A program made the position numbers and the translations under genes. A stretch of 61,874 nucleotides of DNA from Lachnospiraceae bacterium (GTDB lineage Bacteria > Bacillota > Clostridia > Lachnospirales > Lachnospiraceae). Below the pieces are notes generated by a model, which worked only from the letters and a program-made list of their open reading frames with translations, searched no databases and was not told where the DNA came from. Every line of letters starts with the position of its first letter. Within the stretch, counting starts at the first letter, position 1. Shown here piece by piece: positions 45,901 through 56,387 of this stretch. Location: assembly GCA_011959105.1 (NCBI GenBank), contig BLLU01000216.1, forward strand, positions 1 through 61,874, given 5' to 3'.

Positions 45901-46723
45901 AGTGATCACCAACGAGGAGACCGGCGAGAGTAAGGCATATCTGATCCCCTATGGCTCCCGTATCAAGGTGGTGGATGAGCAGGTGCTGGAGGCCGGCGAC
46001 GAGTTGACGGAGGGAAGTGTAAATCCCCATGACCTGCTGAAGATCAAGGGCATCAAGGCCGTTCAGGACTATATGCTCCGGGAGGTACAGAGAGTGTACC
46101 GTCTGCAGGGTGTTGATATCGCGGATAAGCATATTGAAGTGATTGTACGCCAGATGATGAAGAAGATTCGGATAGAGAACAACGGCGATGCCGAGTTCCT
46201 GCCCGGTACACTGGTGGATGTGCTGGAATATGACGATATGAATGAGGCGCTGATCGCGGAGGGCAAGGAGCCTGCGGAGGGCAAACAGGTGCTGCTGGGT
46301 ATCACCAAGGCGGCGCTGGCTACCAATTCCTTCCTGTCGGCAGCTTCCTTCCAGGAGACCACCAAGGTGCTCACCGAGGCAGCCATCAAGGGCAAAGTTG
46401 ACCCGCTGATCGGTTTGAAGGAGAACGTAATCCTGGGTAAGCTGATTCCCGCAGGTACCGGCATGAAGAGATATCGCAACACCCGTCTGAATACCGACTA
46501 TATACGCCACGTCACTGTAAAGGAGGAAGCAGTACTTTCGGAGGAAGAAGCTCTGGAAGACATTCTGATGGAGGGCGATGACGCGCTGCAGAAAGCGTTG
46601 GATGCCGAGATGGAGGAAGAACTGCTGGAGACCGTGGAAGAGGATGACGAGGTTTACGAGGCCGACGAGGAAGAGGCTGAGGAGGCCGATGCAGCCGAAG
46701 AGGAACTTCTGACAGTTGAATAG
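42953..46723 (+). CDS. rpoC: RNA polymerase beta' subunit
   Basis: A 1256-residue beta' subunit. It has the zinc-ribbon CxCxxxC...CxxC at the start (CHCGKYK and CDRCG), [21 protein letters not shown], the catalytic NADFDGDQM and SAHGARKG. The C-terminal tail is acidic ([19 protein letters not shown]), matching the acidic tail of RpoB here. The start follows GGAAGGGAG. A strong hairpin ends the transcript. In most relatives rpsL or an L7Ae-type gene is next; here a reverse-strand operon intervenes. Confidence 0.97.
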   Translation: MSETKNEAYQPMTFDAIKIGLASPEKVREWSRGEVMKPETINYRTLKPERDGLFCEKIFGPSKDWECHCGKYKKIRYKGVVCDRCGVEVTKSSVRRERMGHIELAAPVSHIWYFKGIPSRMGLILDLSPRVLEKVLYFASYIVLDPGGTSLDYKQVLSEREYQDARETFGNKFRVGMGAEAIKELLQAIDLETESVELKDELKDSTGQKRARIIKRLEVVEAFHESGNRPEWMVLDTIPVIPPDLRPMVQLDGGRFATSDLNDLYRRIINRNNRLKRLLELGAPDIIVRNEKRMLQEAVDALIDNGRRGRPVTGPGNRALKSLSDMLKGKGGRFRQNLLGKRVDYSGRSVIVVGPELKIYQCGLPKEMAIELFKPFVMKELVSKGISQNIKNAKKLVERMDTQVFDVLEEVIKEHPVMLNRAPTLHRLGIQAFEPILVEGKAIKLHPLVCTAFNADFDGDQMAVHLPLSVEAQAECRFLLLSPNNLLKPSDGGPVAVPSQDMVLGIYYLTQERPGVLGEGKFFKNVNEAILAYENQFITLHSRIKVRVTKKTPQGETVSGNVESTLGRFLFNEILPQDLGFVERNTPEDYLKPEVDFHVGKKQLKQILEKVINTHGASRTAEVLDDVKAIGYKYSTRAAMTVSISDMTVPAQKAEMLAAAQTTVDKIAANYRRGLITEEERYRAVVETWNETDKELTDVLLAGLDKYNNIFMMADSGARGSNQQIKQLAGMRGLMADTTGKTIELPIKSNFREGLDVLEYFMSAHGARKGMSDTALRTADSGYLTRRMVDVSQELIIREVDCAEDRDEIPGNVVKAFMDGKETIEGLKDRITGRYSCEDIYDRDGNMIVKHNHMITPSRAARILSVGVDEKGEPIEAVKIRTILTCRSHNGICAKCYGANMATGEAVQVGEAVGIIAAQSIGEPGTQLTMRTFHSGGVAGDDITQGLPRVEELFEARKPKGLAIIAEFGGKAEIRDTKKKREVVITNEETGESKAYLIPYGSRIKVVDEQVLEAGDELTEGSVNPHDLLKIKGIKAVQDYMLREVQRVYRLQGVDIADKHIEVIVRQMMKKIRIENNGDAEFLPGTLVDVLEYDDMNEALIAEGKEPAEGKQVLLGITKAALATNSFLSAASFQETTKVLTEAAIKGKVDPLIGLKENVILGKLIPAGTGMKRYRNTRLNTDYIRHVTVKEEAVLSEEEALEDILMEGDDALQKALDAEMEEELLETVEEDDEVYEADEEEAEEADAAEEELLTVE

Positions 46724-46766
46724 TTGAAACCTTTGAATTAAGAAGCAGAGCAAAAGACGGTAAGAA

Positions 46767-46800
46767 ATCAGGGCTGAACCTTTCGAGGTTCAGCCCTGAT
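46767..46800. terminator. Strong hairpin after rpoC
   Basis: A perfect stem ATCAGGGCTGAACCT/AGGTTCAGCCCTGAT with a TTCG loop, between convergent rpoC and the pseudopilin operon. It may serve both strands. Confidence 0.75.
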
Positions 46801-46914
46801 CTGTGTTGCTGCATATAGCAAATCTGTACAAGTCCATACGAATAGGATTCCCAACGATATAGCCCGTCCAAATATAGCGCAGGGGATATACCTTCAGACA
46901 AGGGGAAAGGCGGC

Positions 46915-47367
46915 TTAATGGATCAAAAGCAGGGAGCCCTCATCCTCCTCCACATCCGAACTGTCGGTGAGTACCTGCCAGGAAGTAATGCGGTAGAAAG
47001 GGTCCCCCTCCTGTTGGGGATAAAGAATTTCCAGAGTTACGGACAGAGTCTGCAGCGCGGAGATGGATACAATATAGTTTTTCTTATGACCTACGGCCAT
47101 AAAATATTCTTCTTCATCAAAGCTGTTGGCATATACGGCAGCCAGGGTGGAATCTATGCTGGCAATATCCTCCTGGGCCTGATTGCAGGCCTGGTAATAG
47201 GCCGTGGTGCGTTCCACCACCCGTCTGCTCAGTTTGGCATCCGCATTGGCGCTGACGATGGACAGGGTGGCAAAGGAAATAAGACAGAGGATTACAAAAA
47301 TCAGCAGGATCGACGAGGAGCCTACGTTCACATGGAATTCCGGTCCGTTTTTTTTCTGAAAACTCAT
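46915..47367 (-). CDS. Pseudopilin-operon membrane protein (last gene)
   Basis: A 150-residue protein with one N-terminal membrane helix (about 18-42) after a short charged start, and an extracytoplasmic domain with SANADAKLSRRVVERTTAYY and a later VSISALQTLSVTLEILYP beta-rich part. It lacks a clear prepilin cleavage site. It ends the reverse-strand operon with pilin-like genes and a GspF-type protein, so a minor structural or assembly role is likely. I do not recognise a named family. The start follows GAGG at about nine bases. Confidence 0.6.
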   Translation of the reverse strand: MSFQKKNGPEFHVNVGSSSILLIFVILCLISFATLSIVSANADAKLSRRVVERTTAYYQACNQAQEDIASIDSTLAAVYANSFDEEEYFMAVGHKKNYIVSISALQTLSVTLEILYPQQEGDPFYRITSWQVLTDSSDVEEDEGSLLLIH

Positions 47368-47406
47368 TGAAGAGGTCCTTTCTGTTAAAGAGCGGTAACT
47401 GCTTTT

Positions 47407-47817
47407 TCATCTCACACGGGGAATGTGCAGATCCACATGGAGCGTGTAGAGCGGGGCGTCAGGGCTGTCCAGTCTGCATACCCGGATGTCGGCGGAAAGG
47501 GTACTGCCGGGCTGCGGAAGGCCGCTGCAGACCAGTTCGGCGCGGTAGCCGTTCTGCTCCAGTGACAGGACTGCACCGTCTCCCGCCAGTGTACTGTCCG
47601 GCATCAGGGCCTGCAGGGCCGGTAGATCTCCGTCACAGCCCAGAAAGGCCTCAGCCATGTTTTGGGCGTAATTCACGGCATAATTCTGATCTACAGTCTG
47701 GGCGGACAGGGAATGGGCTTTCACAAACAGCCGGATACATACTGTGCTGGCCAGAGAAAAAAACAATAATGCAATAATCAGTTCCATCAGAAAGAGCGAT
47801 GATTTGGAATGCTTCAA
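47407..47817 (-). CDS. Pseudopilin-like protein
   Basis: A 136-residue pilin-like protein. SSLFLMELIIALLFFSLASTVCIRLF is a prepilin-like N-terminal helix with the conserved Glu (MELIIALLFFS) in the fifth-residue manner. The rest is a small globular domain. It probably belongs to a type II secretion or type IV pilus-like fibre. The start is TTG, supported by a strong AAGGAGG seven bases upstream. It lies between the DUF4860 gene and the last operon gene. Confidence 0.68.
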   Translation of the reverse strand: MKHSKSSLFLMELIIALLFFSLASTVCIRLFVKAHSLSAQTVDQNYAVNYAQNMAEAFLGCDGDLPALQALMPDSTLAGDGAVLSLEQNGYRAELVCSGLPQPGSTLSADIRVCRLDSPDAPLYTLHVDLHIPRVR

Positions 47818-47861
47818 GGGGCATCCTCCTTTCCGGCAGTTCGTATAATGCGGTCAGTACA

Positions 47862-48353
47862 TTAATAGCTGTGGAGGGAGATAAACAGTTGCTTATGGGA
47901 GCCGTCCTCCAGGGTCAGGTTAATGCGCAGCAGATGGCTGTCTGCCATCTCGGGTTCCCAGTCCATAAGGGGCAGGATTTCCCGGCCTGCGGAAAGAGGA
48001 TCGGAACCGATGTCGCTGCCCTGACGCACGAACAGCTCCCGGAGGCTTCCCTGGTGGAGGTACAGGTAGGTGGCATAGGTGGTGTCATTGATTTCCCGGG
48101 TCAGTACCAGGGCCCTGGAGCCCTCCAGCTCCCCCACGTAGATGCTGCCATACACATCGTTCTGGCGCACTTTTTCCGTCAGGTAGGAGTAAGCGGTCCG
48201 GGCCTCATAATTTTCGTCCATGTAGCTGACGGTCTGCCTGTATACATTGGCTCCCAGAATCACCAGAACCAGCGCGGACAAGGTAAAGACCACAAACAGC
48301 GCCAGAACAAACAGTACGTCCACGATATGGTTTCTTTCCTGTTTAACTTGCAT
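47862..48353 (-). CDS. DUF4860 pseudopilus-associated protein
   Basis: A 163-residue protein with one membrane helix (about 10-34, HIVDVLFVLALFVVFTLSAL) and a beta-rich domain outside (YSYLTEKVRQND, TTYATYLYLHQGSLRELFV). This layout is the DUF4860 family found in clostridial type II secretion/pilus-like operons. The precise role is unknown. The genes on either side are pilin-like. Confidence 0.75.
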   Translation of the reverse strand: MQVKQERNHIVDVLFVLALFVVFTLSALVLVILGANVYRQTVSYMDENYEARTAYSYLTEKVRQNDVYGSIYVGELEGSRALVLTREINDTTYATYLYLHQGSLRELFVRQGSDIGSDPLSAGREILPLMDWEPEMADSHLLRINLTLEDGSHKQLFISLHSY

Positions 48354-48404
48354 AGTATACCTCCCCTATTCCCGGCCGGGATAGTCCGTGAGATGCTGAC
48401 GGTT

Positions 48405-48740
48405 CTATTGTATGGACAGTATCGTCACTTCCGGCATCAGATTGGCCCCTACAGACTGATAATCAATCAGGAATCTTCCCCGGTCATAGGTCAGGCCATA
48501 ATGTTCTTCCAGATACTTTAAGCTGGGAGGATACATCCCTTCCACGGAATAACACTGGGCGATACTCCGGGAAAGGGCAGTTTCAAGGCTCTCCAGCTGC
48601 TTGGCGGCCGTGGTGTCGCTGACGGATTGTACACCCCCCAGGAACAGAAGCAGGATCAGCACTCCCGTCAGCAAAGGGAGAAGGCTGATCAGGCGGGGCA
48701 GGAAGCCCAGGGGATTGGGTTCAAAACGATTGCTGCGCAT
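48405..48740 (-). CDS. Small pilus-operon membrane protein
   Basis: A 111-residue protein with one membrane helix (about 14-38) and a short outside domain: SRSIAQCYSVEGMYPPSLKY, then YGLTYDRGRFLIDYQSVGAN. The YPPSL.YL and GAN.MP features recur in pilin-subunit-like proteins of this operon type. No classic prepilin cleavage site. It lies 13 bp after the GspF-like gene and is likely co-translated. Confidence 0.62.
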   Translation of the reverse strand: MRSNRFEPNPLGFLPRLISLLPLLTGVLILLLFLGGVQSVSDTTAAKQLESLETALSRSIAQCYSVEGMYPPSLKYLEEHYGLTYDRGRFLIDYQSVGANLMPEVTILSIQ

Positions 48741-48753
48741 AGCTCCCTCCTTG

Positions 48754-49800
48754 TCAGCCGATGCTGGACATGATGCCCATCAGGGGCAGGATCACGGACA
48801 GCAGGATCAGGCCCACTATAACGGACAGGATGATCACCAGCGTGGGTTCCAGTACGGAGATGATGGACTGCATCCTCTCGTCGGTTTCCTTTTCGTAGGA
48901 GTCGGCGATGTTCTGCATCACCGTGTCGATATTGCCGCTGCGGAAACCGATGGCTACCATGCGGGAATGTACATTGCTGAATATCCGTGACTCCACCAGA
49001 GCCTCGGATAAATTGTCCCCCTGGCGGAGCCGCTCCTTACAGGCCAGGATCTGGTCATGCATCCTGGGATTACCCACCAGTTCCGCCACCATCTCCAGGC
49101 TGCTGTAGGTATCGATGCCGCTGCTGAAAGTCATGGCCAGGCCGCTGGCAAAGCGTTGGCAGGCGTATTTTTCAAAAAAGCCCCTGGTGGGGGGGAACCA
49201 GTTCAGAAAGCGGGTATTCAGCCTCTTAAGCCCGGGGATGCGGGTAAAGGCAAAATACAGCGCCAGAAACAGGCAGATGATTCCCAACAACACGCCGGAA
49301 TAGCGGCTTAAGTTGTTGCCCAGGTTCATCAGGGAAGAGGCCAGCCCTCCCATGTCGCTGCCCAGTTCCGCGAATACCTGACTGAAGATGGGCAGCACCC
49401 GGCTCATCAGCACATAGATGACCACAAACATCATGACGATCATAATCAGGGGGTAGGAGACGGCCTGCTTTATGTTTTTGCGGATGCTGTCTTCTTTTTC
49501 ATAATAGGTGGCCAGGGATTGCAGGCAGCTGTCCAGTTTGCCGGATTCTTCGCCCAGGGCGATGAGCCGCAGGCAGTAGTCGGGAAAGACGCCCACGCTC
49601 TCCAGGGCTTCATGGAAGCTGGTGCCCTTTTTGCACACATCCCAGATGCCCTGAAGGATTTCGCGTCCCTGGTCGTTTTTCATGTCGCTGAGCAAAATGC
49701 CCATGCTCTCCGCCGGTGTGATCCCGGCCTGGAGCAGCATGGCTGTCTGGGAACAAAATGTGGTGATCTCGGCCTGTGTGAGTGTTCTTTTCGCTTTCAT
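48754..49800 (-). CDS. Type II secretion system F family protein
   Basis: A 348-residue inner-membrane platform protein of the GspF/PilC family. Two repeated cytosolic helical domains (about 15-130 and 205-320) are each followed by membrane helices, with the typical FCSQTAMLLQAGIT, SGKLDSCLQSLATYYE and IGFRSGNIDTVMQNIA. It supports the pilus motor. No GspE-type ATPase or prepilin peptidase is in the window, so those must lie elsewhere for the system to work. The start ATG has AGAGGTAAT upstream, which is also the end of a repeated hairpin unit. Confidence 0.88.
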   Translation of the reverse strand: MKAKRTLTQAEITTFCSQTAMLLQAGITPAESMGILLSDMKNDQGREILQGIWDVCKKGTSFHEALESVGVFPDYCLRLIALGEESGKLDSCLQSLATYYEKEDSIRKNIKQAVSYPLIMIVMMFVVIYVLMSRVLPIFSQVFAELGSDMGGLASSLMNLGNNLSRYSGVLLGIICLFLALYFAFTRIPGLKRLNTRFLNWFPPTRGFFEKYACQRFASGLAMTFSSGIDTYSSLEMVAELVGNPRMHDQILACKERLRQGDNLSEALVESRIFSNVHSRMVAIGFRSGNIDTVMQNIADSYEKETDERMQSIISVLEPTLVIILSVIVGLILLSVILPLMGIMSSIG

Positions 49801-49801
49801 G

Positions 49802-49918
49802 ATTACCTCTTTCCTGCATACCGCAGGCTTGCCTGCGGTATTGCCATAATCGGTATATGGAACGCAGTTCCAAAATTACCTCTTTCCTGCATACCGCAGG
49901 CCTGCCTGCGGTATTGCC
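49802..49918 (-). repeat. Two 73-bp-spaced hairpin repeats before the type II secretion F gene
   Basis: A 44-bp unit at 49802-49845 and again at 49875-49918 (two differences). Read on the reverse strand it is hairpin ATACCGCAGGC/GCCTGCGGTAT, then GCAGGAAAGAGGTAAT. In the gene-proximal copy GAGGT is the ribosome binding site of the secretion gene. In the far copy the same site is followed by ATTTTGGAACTGCG. The duplication thus copies a hairpin plus ribosome binding site, much like the arrays before secE and the GH2 gene. Confidence 0.8.
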
Positions 49919-51043
49919 TTAGTAAATATACCTGACGGTATAATTGGAGCCGTCGCCAATGAATTCTTTCAATTCTTCCTCACTGTTGCTGGCGGCAAAG
50001 GTGGGATCCATCAGACTCCAGCTGGAGCCGTCGAATTTCACGATACCGTTCACCCATCCCACGTCCGTAAGATAGACGCTGACCCAGGCATGGTAGGAGA
50101 GGGAGGCGTAACCCACCTCCAGGCGGGTGGGGATGCGCTGGGTGCGAAGCATGCAGGCCATCAGGGCGGCATAATCCAGGCAGATGCCTTTTCCGTCCGC
50201 CAGGGTGGCGTCGATATCCGCAATATAGCTGGACAGAGCACCGCTGGTAATCTGGCTGGCCAGATCATAATCGTATTCTATATTTTCAATGATATAATTG
50301 TAGACGGCAGACACACAGTCCAGATCGGAAGCGGCAGTTTCACACAACTCCGCCGCCAGTTCCACCGCAGAGGTATCCGCATTGTACTGCACATAGGAAC
50401 TGGGGGAAAGGTAGGGGCTGAAGGGGTCATCCAGAGCCACATCCAGGCTTACTTCGTAGCTGACAATATAGTCTTTTCCCTGTATGTTCTCATTGACCGT
50501 GACGGTGTAGCTGCCGTCCCCCGCAGTCAGGGGAAAAGCCTGGAACTCCGAGGCGTTCAGGTTGTAGGTGCTGGTGTGGGAATCGGGTCCAATGATCTGC
50601 AGCTTGACCTTGGGGCATGTGCCGGTGTAGTTGGCCATAATATATCCCTGCGCCAGATTGGATGCGTCAATGGTGGTCACGTCATTGCCGTAGGTCACTG
50701 TGCCGGAAGCCACGGGGGAGGGGCAATAGGGGGTATTGTCCCGGAGCGGTACGAAAGGCGTAGGCTCGGGCGTGGGAGGCGGCGTGGGATTCGGCGTTGC
50801 TGTGGGGGCCGGGGGGGCAGTGGATTCCTGGGGGGCAGCGGACTCCCGGGAAGGGGTCTCCGTCCGCCCCGTGTCCTGGGGGGAACTGGTGGCGCCGATC
50901 TGCAGAGCTCCCAGAAGATCAGACTGCTCCGAAGAAGGGGCCCCGGCCGAAGGGACGGAGATGGAAGTGGCGTCCCCGCAGCTTGTAAGCAGCAGGATGC
51001 ACATGCCATATGAAATTAGTTTTTTTAAAACACTTTTATTCAT
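49919..51043 (-). CDS. Transglutaminase-like lipoprotein
   Basis: A 374-residue secreted lipoprotein. The signal peptide is about 1-23 with lipobox LLTSC, followed by a long Pro/Thr/Ser-rich linker (about 60-100). The middle is an immunoglobulin-like region (about 110-210). The transglutaminase/protease-like core is at about 230-350, with the likely triad Cys in GKGICLDYA, His in SYHAWV and Asp in LMDPTF. Such proteins are anchored outside the membrane and cleave or cross-link peptides. It is the first structural gene after the sigma factor in this operon. Confidence 0.8.
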   Translation of the reverse strand: MNKSVLKKLISYGMCILLLTSCGDATSISVPSAGAPSSEQSDLLGALQIGATSSPQDTGRTETPSRESAAPQESTAPPAPTATPNPTPPPTPEPTPFVPLRDNTPYCPSPVASGTVTYGNDVTTIDASNLAQGYIMANYTGTCPKVKLQIIGPDSHTSTYNLNASEFQAFPLTAGDGSYTVTVNENIQGKDYIVSYEVSLDVALDDPFSPYLSPSSYVQYNADTSAVELAAELCETAASDLDCVSAVYNYIIENIEYDYDLASQITSGALSSYIADIDATLADGKGICLDYAALMACMLRTQRIPTRLEVGYASLSYHAWVSVYLTDVGWVNGIVKFDGSSWSLMDPTFAASNSEEELKEFIGDGSNYTVRYIY

Positions 51044-51073
51044 ACAGTGTATGGTCAGGACCTTTCTGGGAGA

Positions 51074-51631
51074 TTATCTTTTCAGTTTACGTGCCAGATT
51101 TTCTTTGCCGGAGGTGATATAGCGTTTGACGGTACTGCGGCTTATTCCCATGGCACGGGCAATCTCCTCCAGCTTCATGCCGCCGTAAAAACGCATGGAA
51201 AGTGCAGACTGTTCCCGGAAGGGCAGTTCCTCCATGGCCCGGCGGAGCCGCCTGAACTCGTCGTCCCGCAGAGCAGTGGCCTCCGGATCACAGCCGGGGC
51301 GCCGATCCCGTACCAGTTCCAGCAGTTCCTGGCCGGGCAATTCCTGGCGGCTGTATTGTTTCTGGCAGATGTCGTAGCACACATGCAGGGATATACGGTT
51401 CAGCCAGGCGGTGAACAGCGCAGGGTCGCTGAGTTTGTCTATATTGCGGAAAGCAGCCATATAGACCTCCTGCAAAGCGTCCTGGGCCAGATACTCGTCC
51501 TTCAGATATTGGCGCGCGTAATTATATACTTTATTACAGGTAAGGGCGTACAACTCGGCAAAGGCGCCTGCGTCCCTTTGTTTGAAACGGACAACCAGGC
51601 CCGCCAGATATTTATGATTTGGCTCCGGCAT
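51074..51631 (-). CDS. ECF-type sigma-70 factor
   Basis: A 185-residue alternative sigma factor. Region 2 (about 10-85) includes FAELYALTCNKVYNYARQYL and AQDALQEVYMAAFRNI. Region 4 (about 125-180) includes LPFREQSALSMRFYGGMKLEEIARAMGISRSTV, a helix-turn-helix. There is no anti-sigma gene next to it. It faces the pseudopilin operon and may direct it; this is inference. The start at 51631 has GAGGAGG nine bases upstream. Longer frames start at or beyond the -10 of a good promoter. Confidence 0.78.
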   Translation of the reverse strand: MPEPNHKYLAGLVVRFKQRDAGAFAELYALTCNKVYNYARQYLKDEYLAQDALQEVYMAAFRNIDKLSDPALFTAWLNRISLHVCYDICQKQYSRQELPGQELLELVRDRRPGCDPEATALRDDEFRRLRRAMEELPFREQSALSMRFYGGMKLEEIARAMGISRSTVKRYITSGKENLARKLKR

Positions 51632-51701
51632 ACGGCCCCGCCTCCTCTCCCCCATCAGGGTACCGCGTCCTGCCCTTGTGTTTTTCTTCGTTACCTTCAT
51701 T

Positions 51702-51730
51702 ATTATAAGAAAAGTTGAACCTTTTTTCAA
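51702..51730 (-). promoter_or_regulatory. Promoter of the sigma factor operon
   Basis: On the reverse strand: TTGAAA (51725-51730), 17 bases, TATAAT (51702-51707). It sits 71 bases before the chosen sigma start and helps exclude the longer frame. Confidence 0.75.
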
Positions 51731-51959
51731 GATATCCCTGTCTTTTTTTACAGATTTGTGGTATATTTGACGATAACAAAGCTGTTCCGTATTATTTATG
51801 GCCGGATGCCGGAATAATCAGACAGAAGCAGGCGGAAGCTAAGGGGTGTCAGCACATCAGGCGGGCGGATGCGGATCACCCGGCGGAGTTAGGCGCAAAG
51901 TGCAATGGAAAGGCTTTTTCTATTAAAGAAGACTTAAAAATAAGAAAGGGACGGATGAG

Positions 51960-52808
51960 ATGAAGGTTTTTGTTACGGGCGTGAGAGGCCAGCTTGGCCA
52001 TGACGTGGTAAAGGAATTGGAGAAAAGGGGCATAGAAGCGGTAGGTGTGGACATCCAGGAGATGGATATCACGGATGAGGAAAGCGTAAGCCGGGTCATA
52101 CTTGGGGAGGCGCCGGACGCGGTGATCCACTGCGCCGCTTACACGGCCGTGGACGCGGCGGAGGAGAACGTGGATCTGTGCCGCCGGGTAAATGCGGACG
52201 GCCCCCGCTACATTGCGAAAGTGTGCAGGGATCTGGACATCAAGATGATCTATATCAGCACGGATTATGTGTTCAGCGGTCAGGGAGAGAGGCCCTGGGA
52301 ACCGGAGGACGAAAAGGCCCCCCAAAGTGTCTACGGTCAGACCAAGTATGAAGGGGAACTGGCGGTACAGGAACTGCTGGAAAAATACTTCATTGTGCGG
52401 ATTGCGTGGGTGTTTGGCGTAAACGGAAAGAATTTTGTCAGGACCATGCTGAAACTGTCCGAAAATCATGACGTCATCACGGTGGTGAACGACCAGTTCG
52501 GTTCCCCCACTTATACCTATGACCTGGCCCGGCTGCTGGTAGATATGGTGCTCACGGATAAGTACGGCGTATACCATGCCACCAATGAGGGAATCTGCTC
52601 CTGGTATGATTTTGCGTGCGCCATTTTTGAGGAGGCAGGTATCCCCATGACGGTCAAACCGGTATCCACTGCGGAATACGGCGCAAAGGCCAGCCGTCCC
52701 GCCAACAGCCGCATGAGTAAGGACAAGCTGGAGGAGAATGGTTTTGAAAGGCTGCCGGCCTGGCAGGATGCCCTGAAAAGATATCTGGACATTCTGCTGG
52801 AGCGATAA
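51960..52808 (+). CDS. rfbD: dTDP-4-dehydrorhamnose reductase
   Basis: A 282-residue short-chain reductase (RmlD), the last step in making dTDP-rhamnose for surface sugars. It has the NAD(P) motif TGVRGQLG at the start, HCAAYTAVDAAE, STDYVFSG, and the catalytic YGQTKYEGE (Y-x3-K). Near the end is TYDLARLL. The family usually has other rml genes beside it; none are here. The start ATG follows GGGACGGATGAG. It is on the forward strand between the sigma factor and rpsL, transcribed away from the pseudopilin operon. Confidence 0.88.
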   Translation: MKVFVTGVRGQLGHDVVKELEKRGIEAVGVDIQEMDITDEESVSRVILGEAPDAVIHCAAYTAVDAAEENVDLCRRVNADGPRYIAKVCRDLDIKMIYISTDYVFSGQGERPWEPEDEKAPQSVYGQTKYEGELAVQELLEKYFIVRIAWVFGVNGKNFVRTMLKLSENHDVITVVNDQFGSPTYTYDLARLLVDMVLTDKYGVYHATNEGICSWYDFACAIFEEAGIPMTVKPVSTAEYGAKASRPANSRMSKDKLEENGFERLPAWQDALKRYLDILLER

Positions 52809-52873
52809 AGCTGGGAGAAATTTGTTCTTTTTCACAAACATGTCCGAAATGCCGAAAAAATCGAAAAATTTTG

Positions 52874-52902
52874 TTGACAAAGCATCCGAAGGTGGCTATA
52901 CT
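52874..52902 (+). promoter_or_regulatory. Promoter of rpsL-rpsG-fusA
   Basis: TTGACA (52874-52879), 17 bases, TATACT (52897-52902). Just after it AGCAT/ATGCT with TTTTTTT (about 52908-52931) could act as a leader terminator. The sequence GCATCCG...CGGATGC also overlaps the promoter. Confidence 0.75.
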
Positions 52903-52998
52903 AATATAGCATGCGCACGGATGCTTTTTTTGTGAACAACAGGCACTGGATCCTGCGCGCGCGGTACAAATCACATTTTCAGAAAGAGGTGAAACAGA

Positions 52999-53421
52999 AT
53001 GCCAACATTTAACCAGTTAGTAAGAAAGGGCCGTCAGACATCGGTGAAGAAGTCCACCGCTCCCGCTTTGCAGAAGGGTTACAACTCCCTGCACAAGAAG
53101 GCTACGGACACTTCCTCTCCCCAGAAGAGGGGCGTGTGCACCGCTGTTAAGACAGCAACCCCCAAGAAGCCTAACTCTGCGCTCAGAAAGATCGCCAGGG
53201 TACGTCTTTCCAACGGAATCGAAGTTACCAGCTACATTCCCGGCGAGGGCCACAACCTGCAGGAGCACAGCGTGGTGCTGATCAGGGGCGGCAGGGTGAA
53301 GGACCTGCCCGGTACCAGATACCACATCATCCGTGGTACCCTGGACACTGCGGGAGTCGCTAACAGAAGGCAGGCTCGTTCCAAGTACGGCGCCAAGAGG
53401 CCCAAAGACGCTAAGAAATAA
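52999..53421 (+). CDS. rpsL: Ribosomal protein S12
   Basis: A 140-residue S12. [24 protein letters not shown] and [24 protein letters not shown] are the conserved loops; the Lys residues tied to streptomycin response (KKPNSA, GGRVKD) are wild type. The start follows AGAGGTG. It leads the str cluster. rpsG comes after an unusually long 241-bp gap. Confidence 0.97.
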   Translation: MPTFNQLVRKGRQTSVKKSTAPALQKGYNSLHKKATDTSSPQKRGVCTAVKTATPKKPNSALRKIARVRLSNGIEVTSYIPGEGHNLQEHSVVLIRGGRVKDLPGTRYHIIRGTLDTAGVANRRQARSKYGAKRPKDAKK

Positions 53422-54133
<712 letters not shown>

Positions 54134-54201
54134 AAGCAGCATAGGGCGGGGAATTTCCCTGTCCGCTGCGGCATTACAAAATAAAAAAGGAGGAAAAAAT
54201 C

Positions 54202-56364
54202 TTGGCTGGAAGAGAATATCCCTTAGAGAGAACCAGGAATATAGGCATCATGGCTCATATCGACGCGGGCAAGACCACGTTGACCGAGCGTATCCTGTAT
54301 TACACTGGCGTCAACTACAAGATCGGTGATACTCATGAAGGCACTGCTACCATGGACTGGATGGAGCAGGAGCAGGAGAGAGGCATCACCATCACTTCGG
54401 CTGCCACGACCTGTCACTGGACTCTGGAAAAAGAAACCAAGCCCGCTGAAGGCGCGTTAGAGCACCGTATCAACATCATTGACACTCCTGGCCACGTTGA
54501 CTTTACTGTTGAAGTAGAGCGTTCCTTGCGTGTACTGGACGGCGCTGTCGGTGTATTCTGTGCGAAGGGTGGTGTGGAGCCTCAGTCCGAGAACGTATGG
54601 CGTCAGGCTGACACCTACAACGTACCCCGTATGGCATTTATCAACAAGATGGATATCCTGGGCGCCAATTTCTACGGTGCCGTGGAGCAGATCAAGACCC
54701 GTCTGGGCAAGAACGCCATCGTGCTGCAGTTGCCCATCGGCAAGGAGGACGAGTTTAAAGGCATCATCGACCTGTTTGAGATGAAGGCTTATATCTACAA
54801 CGATGACAAGGGTGAGAGCATCACCGTCACCGATGATCTGGGAGAGATGAAGGACGATGCGGAATTGTACCGCAGCGAACTGATCGAGAAGATCTGTGAA
54901 CTGGATGATGATTTGATGATGATGTACCTGGAGGGCGAGGAGCCTTCTGTGGAGGATTTGAAGAAAGCCCTGCGCAGGGCCACCTGTGAGTGTACCGCCA
55001 TACCGGTATGCTGCGGTTCTGCTTACCGCAATAAAGGCGTGCAGAAACTTCTGGATGCTGTTCTGGAATATATGCCCGCTCCTACCGATATCGCCGCCAT
55101 CAAGGGTACAGACCTGGATGGCAACGAGGTGGAGAGGCATTCTTCCGACGACGAGCCTTTCGCCGCTCTGGCATTCAAGATCATGGCGGATCCCTTCGTA
55201 GGCAAGCTGGCGTTCTTCCGTGTATATTCCGGTACCATGAATTCCGGTTCCTATGTGCTGAACGCCACCAAGGACAAGAAGGAGCGCGTGGGACGTATTC
55301 TGCAGATGCATGCCAACAAGCGTGCGGAGCTGGATAAGGTATATTCCGGGGATATCGCGGCGGCAGTGGGCTTTAAGTTCACCACCACCGGCGACACCAT
55401 CTGCGATGAGCAGCATCCGGTGATCCTGGAATCCATGGAGTTCCCGGAGCCCGTTATCGAACTGGCAATCGAGCCCAAGACCAAGGCCGGCCAGGGCAAG
55501 ATGGGCGAGGCGCTGGCGAAGCTGGCAGAGGAAGATCCTACCTTCCGTGCCCACACCAATCCGGAGACAGGCCAGACCATTATCGCAGGTATGGGCGAAT
55601 TGCATTTGGAGATCATTGTGGACCGTCTGCTGCGTGAATTCAAGGTGGAGGCCAATGTAGGCGCTCCTCAGGTTGCTTACAAGGAAGCGTTCACCAAGGA
55701 AGTGGAAGTGGATTCCAAGTATGCGAAGCAGTCCGGCGGACGTGGACAGTACGGTCATTGTAAAGTTAAGTTCTCGCCTCTGGAGGCCAACTGTGAGAAG
55801 TTTGAGTTTGACCCCAAGGCGAATATCCTGATCAACGAGCCTCCCACATTGCTGTTTGAGACCACTGTGGTGGGCGGCGCTATCCCCAAGGAGTATATCC
55901 CTGCGGTGGGCGCGGGTATCAAAGAGGCGGCGCAGGCAGGTATTCTGGGCGGATTCCCGGTGCTGGGCGTGCACGCTAATGTATATGACGGTTCCTACCA
56001 TGAGGTTGACTCCTCTGAAATGGCATTCCACATCGCCGGTTCCATGGCGTTCAAGGAGGCCATGCACAAGGCTAACCCTGTACTGTTAGAGCCCATCATG
56101 AAGGTGGAAGTGACCATGCCCGAGGAGTATATGGGCGATGTGATCGGTGATCTGAACTCCCGCCGCGGACGTGTGGAAGGCATGGACGATATCGGCGGCG
56201 GTAAGATGGTGCGTGCGTTTGTGCCTCTTGCGGAAATGTTCGGATATTCCACGGATCTGCGTTCCAAGACCCAGGGCCGCGGAAACTACTCCATGTTCTT
56301 TGACAAATATGAGCAGGTACCCAAGAACGTACAGGAAAAAGTTCTGTCAGAAAAAGGAAAATAG
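54202..56364 (+). CDS. fusA: Elongation factor G
   Basis: A 720-residue EF-G, slightly longer than the 690-700 usual size. The G domain has [36 protein letters not shown]. Later domains have the typical [13 protein letters not shown] and [10 protein letters not shown]. It moves tRNA and mRNA after peptide bond formation. The start is TTG, chosen because AAGGAGG lies eight bases before it and the chain [15 protein letters not shown] is the normal N-terminus. Confidence 0.97.
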   Translation: MAGREYPLERTRNIGIMAHIDAGKTTLTERILYYTGVNYKIGDTHEGTATMDWMEQEQERGITITSAATTCHWTLEKETKPAEGALEHRINIIDTPGHVDFTVEVERSLRVLDGAVGVFCAKGGVEPQSENVWRQADTYNVPRMAFINKMDILGANFYGAVEQIKTRLGKNAIVLQLPIGKEDEFKGIIDLFEMKAYIYNDDKGESITVTDDLGEMKDDAELYRSELIEKICELDDDLMMMYLEGEEPSVEDLKKALRRATCECTAIPVCCGSAYRNKGVQKLLDAVLEYMPAPTDIAAIKGTDLDGNEVERHSSDDEPFAALAFKIMADPFVGKLAFFRVYSGTMNSGSYVLNATKDKKERVGRILQMHANKRAELDKVYSGDIAAAVGFKFTTTGDTICDEQHPVILESMEFPEPVIELAIEPKTKAGQGKMGEALAKLAEEDPTFRAHTNPETGQTIIAGMGELHLEIIVDRLLREFKVEANVGAPQVAYKEAFTKEVEVDSKYAKQSGGRGQYGHCKVKFSPLEANCEKFEFDPKANILINEPPTLLFETTVVGGAIPKEYIPAVGAGIKEAAQAGILGGFPVLGVHANVYDGSYHEVDSSEMAFHIAGSMAFKEAMHKANPVLLEPIMKVEVTMPEEYMGDVIGDLNSRRGRVEGMDDIGGGKMVRAFVPLAEMFGYSTDLRSKTQGRGNYSMFFDKYEQVPKNVQEKVLSEKGK

Positions 56365-56387
56365 TTTGTATTTTCGTGAAAAATGAC

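Noticed and set aside
43733..46753. Reverse-strand open frame of about 1000 codons opposite rpoC
   Set aside because: It mirrors the codon pattern of rpoC, has no ribosome site or known motif, and similar long shadows occur opposite other GC-rich genes here (GH3, GH2, fusA, rpoB).
47117..47410. Reverse frame overlapping the last pseudopilin-operon gene
   Set aside because: It is out of frame with the better-supported gene, which has the membrane helix and ribosome site.
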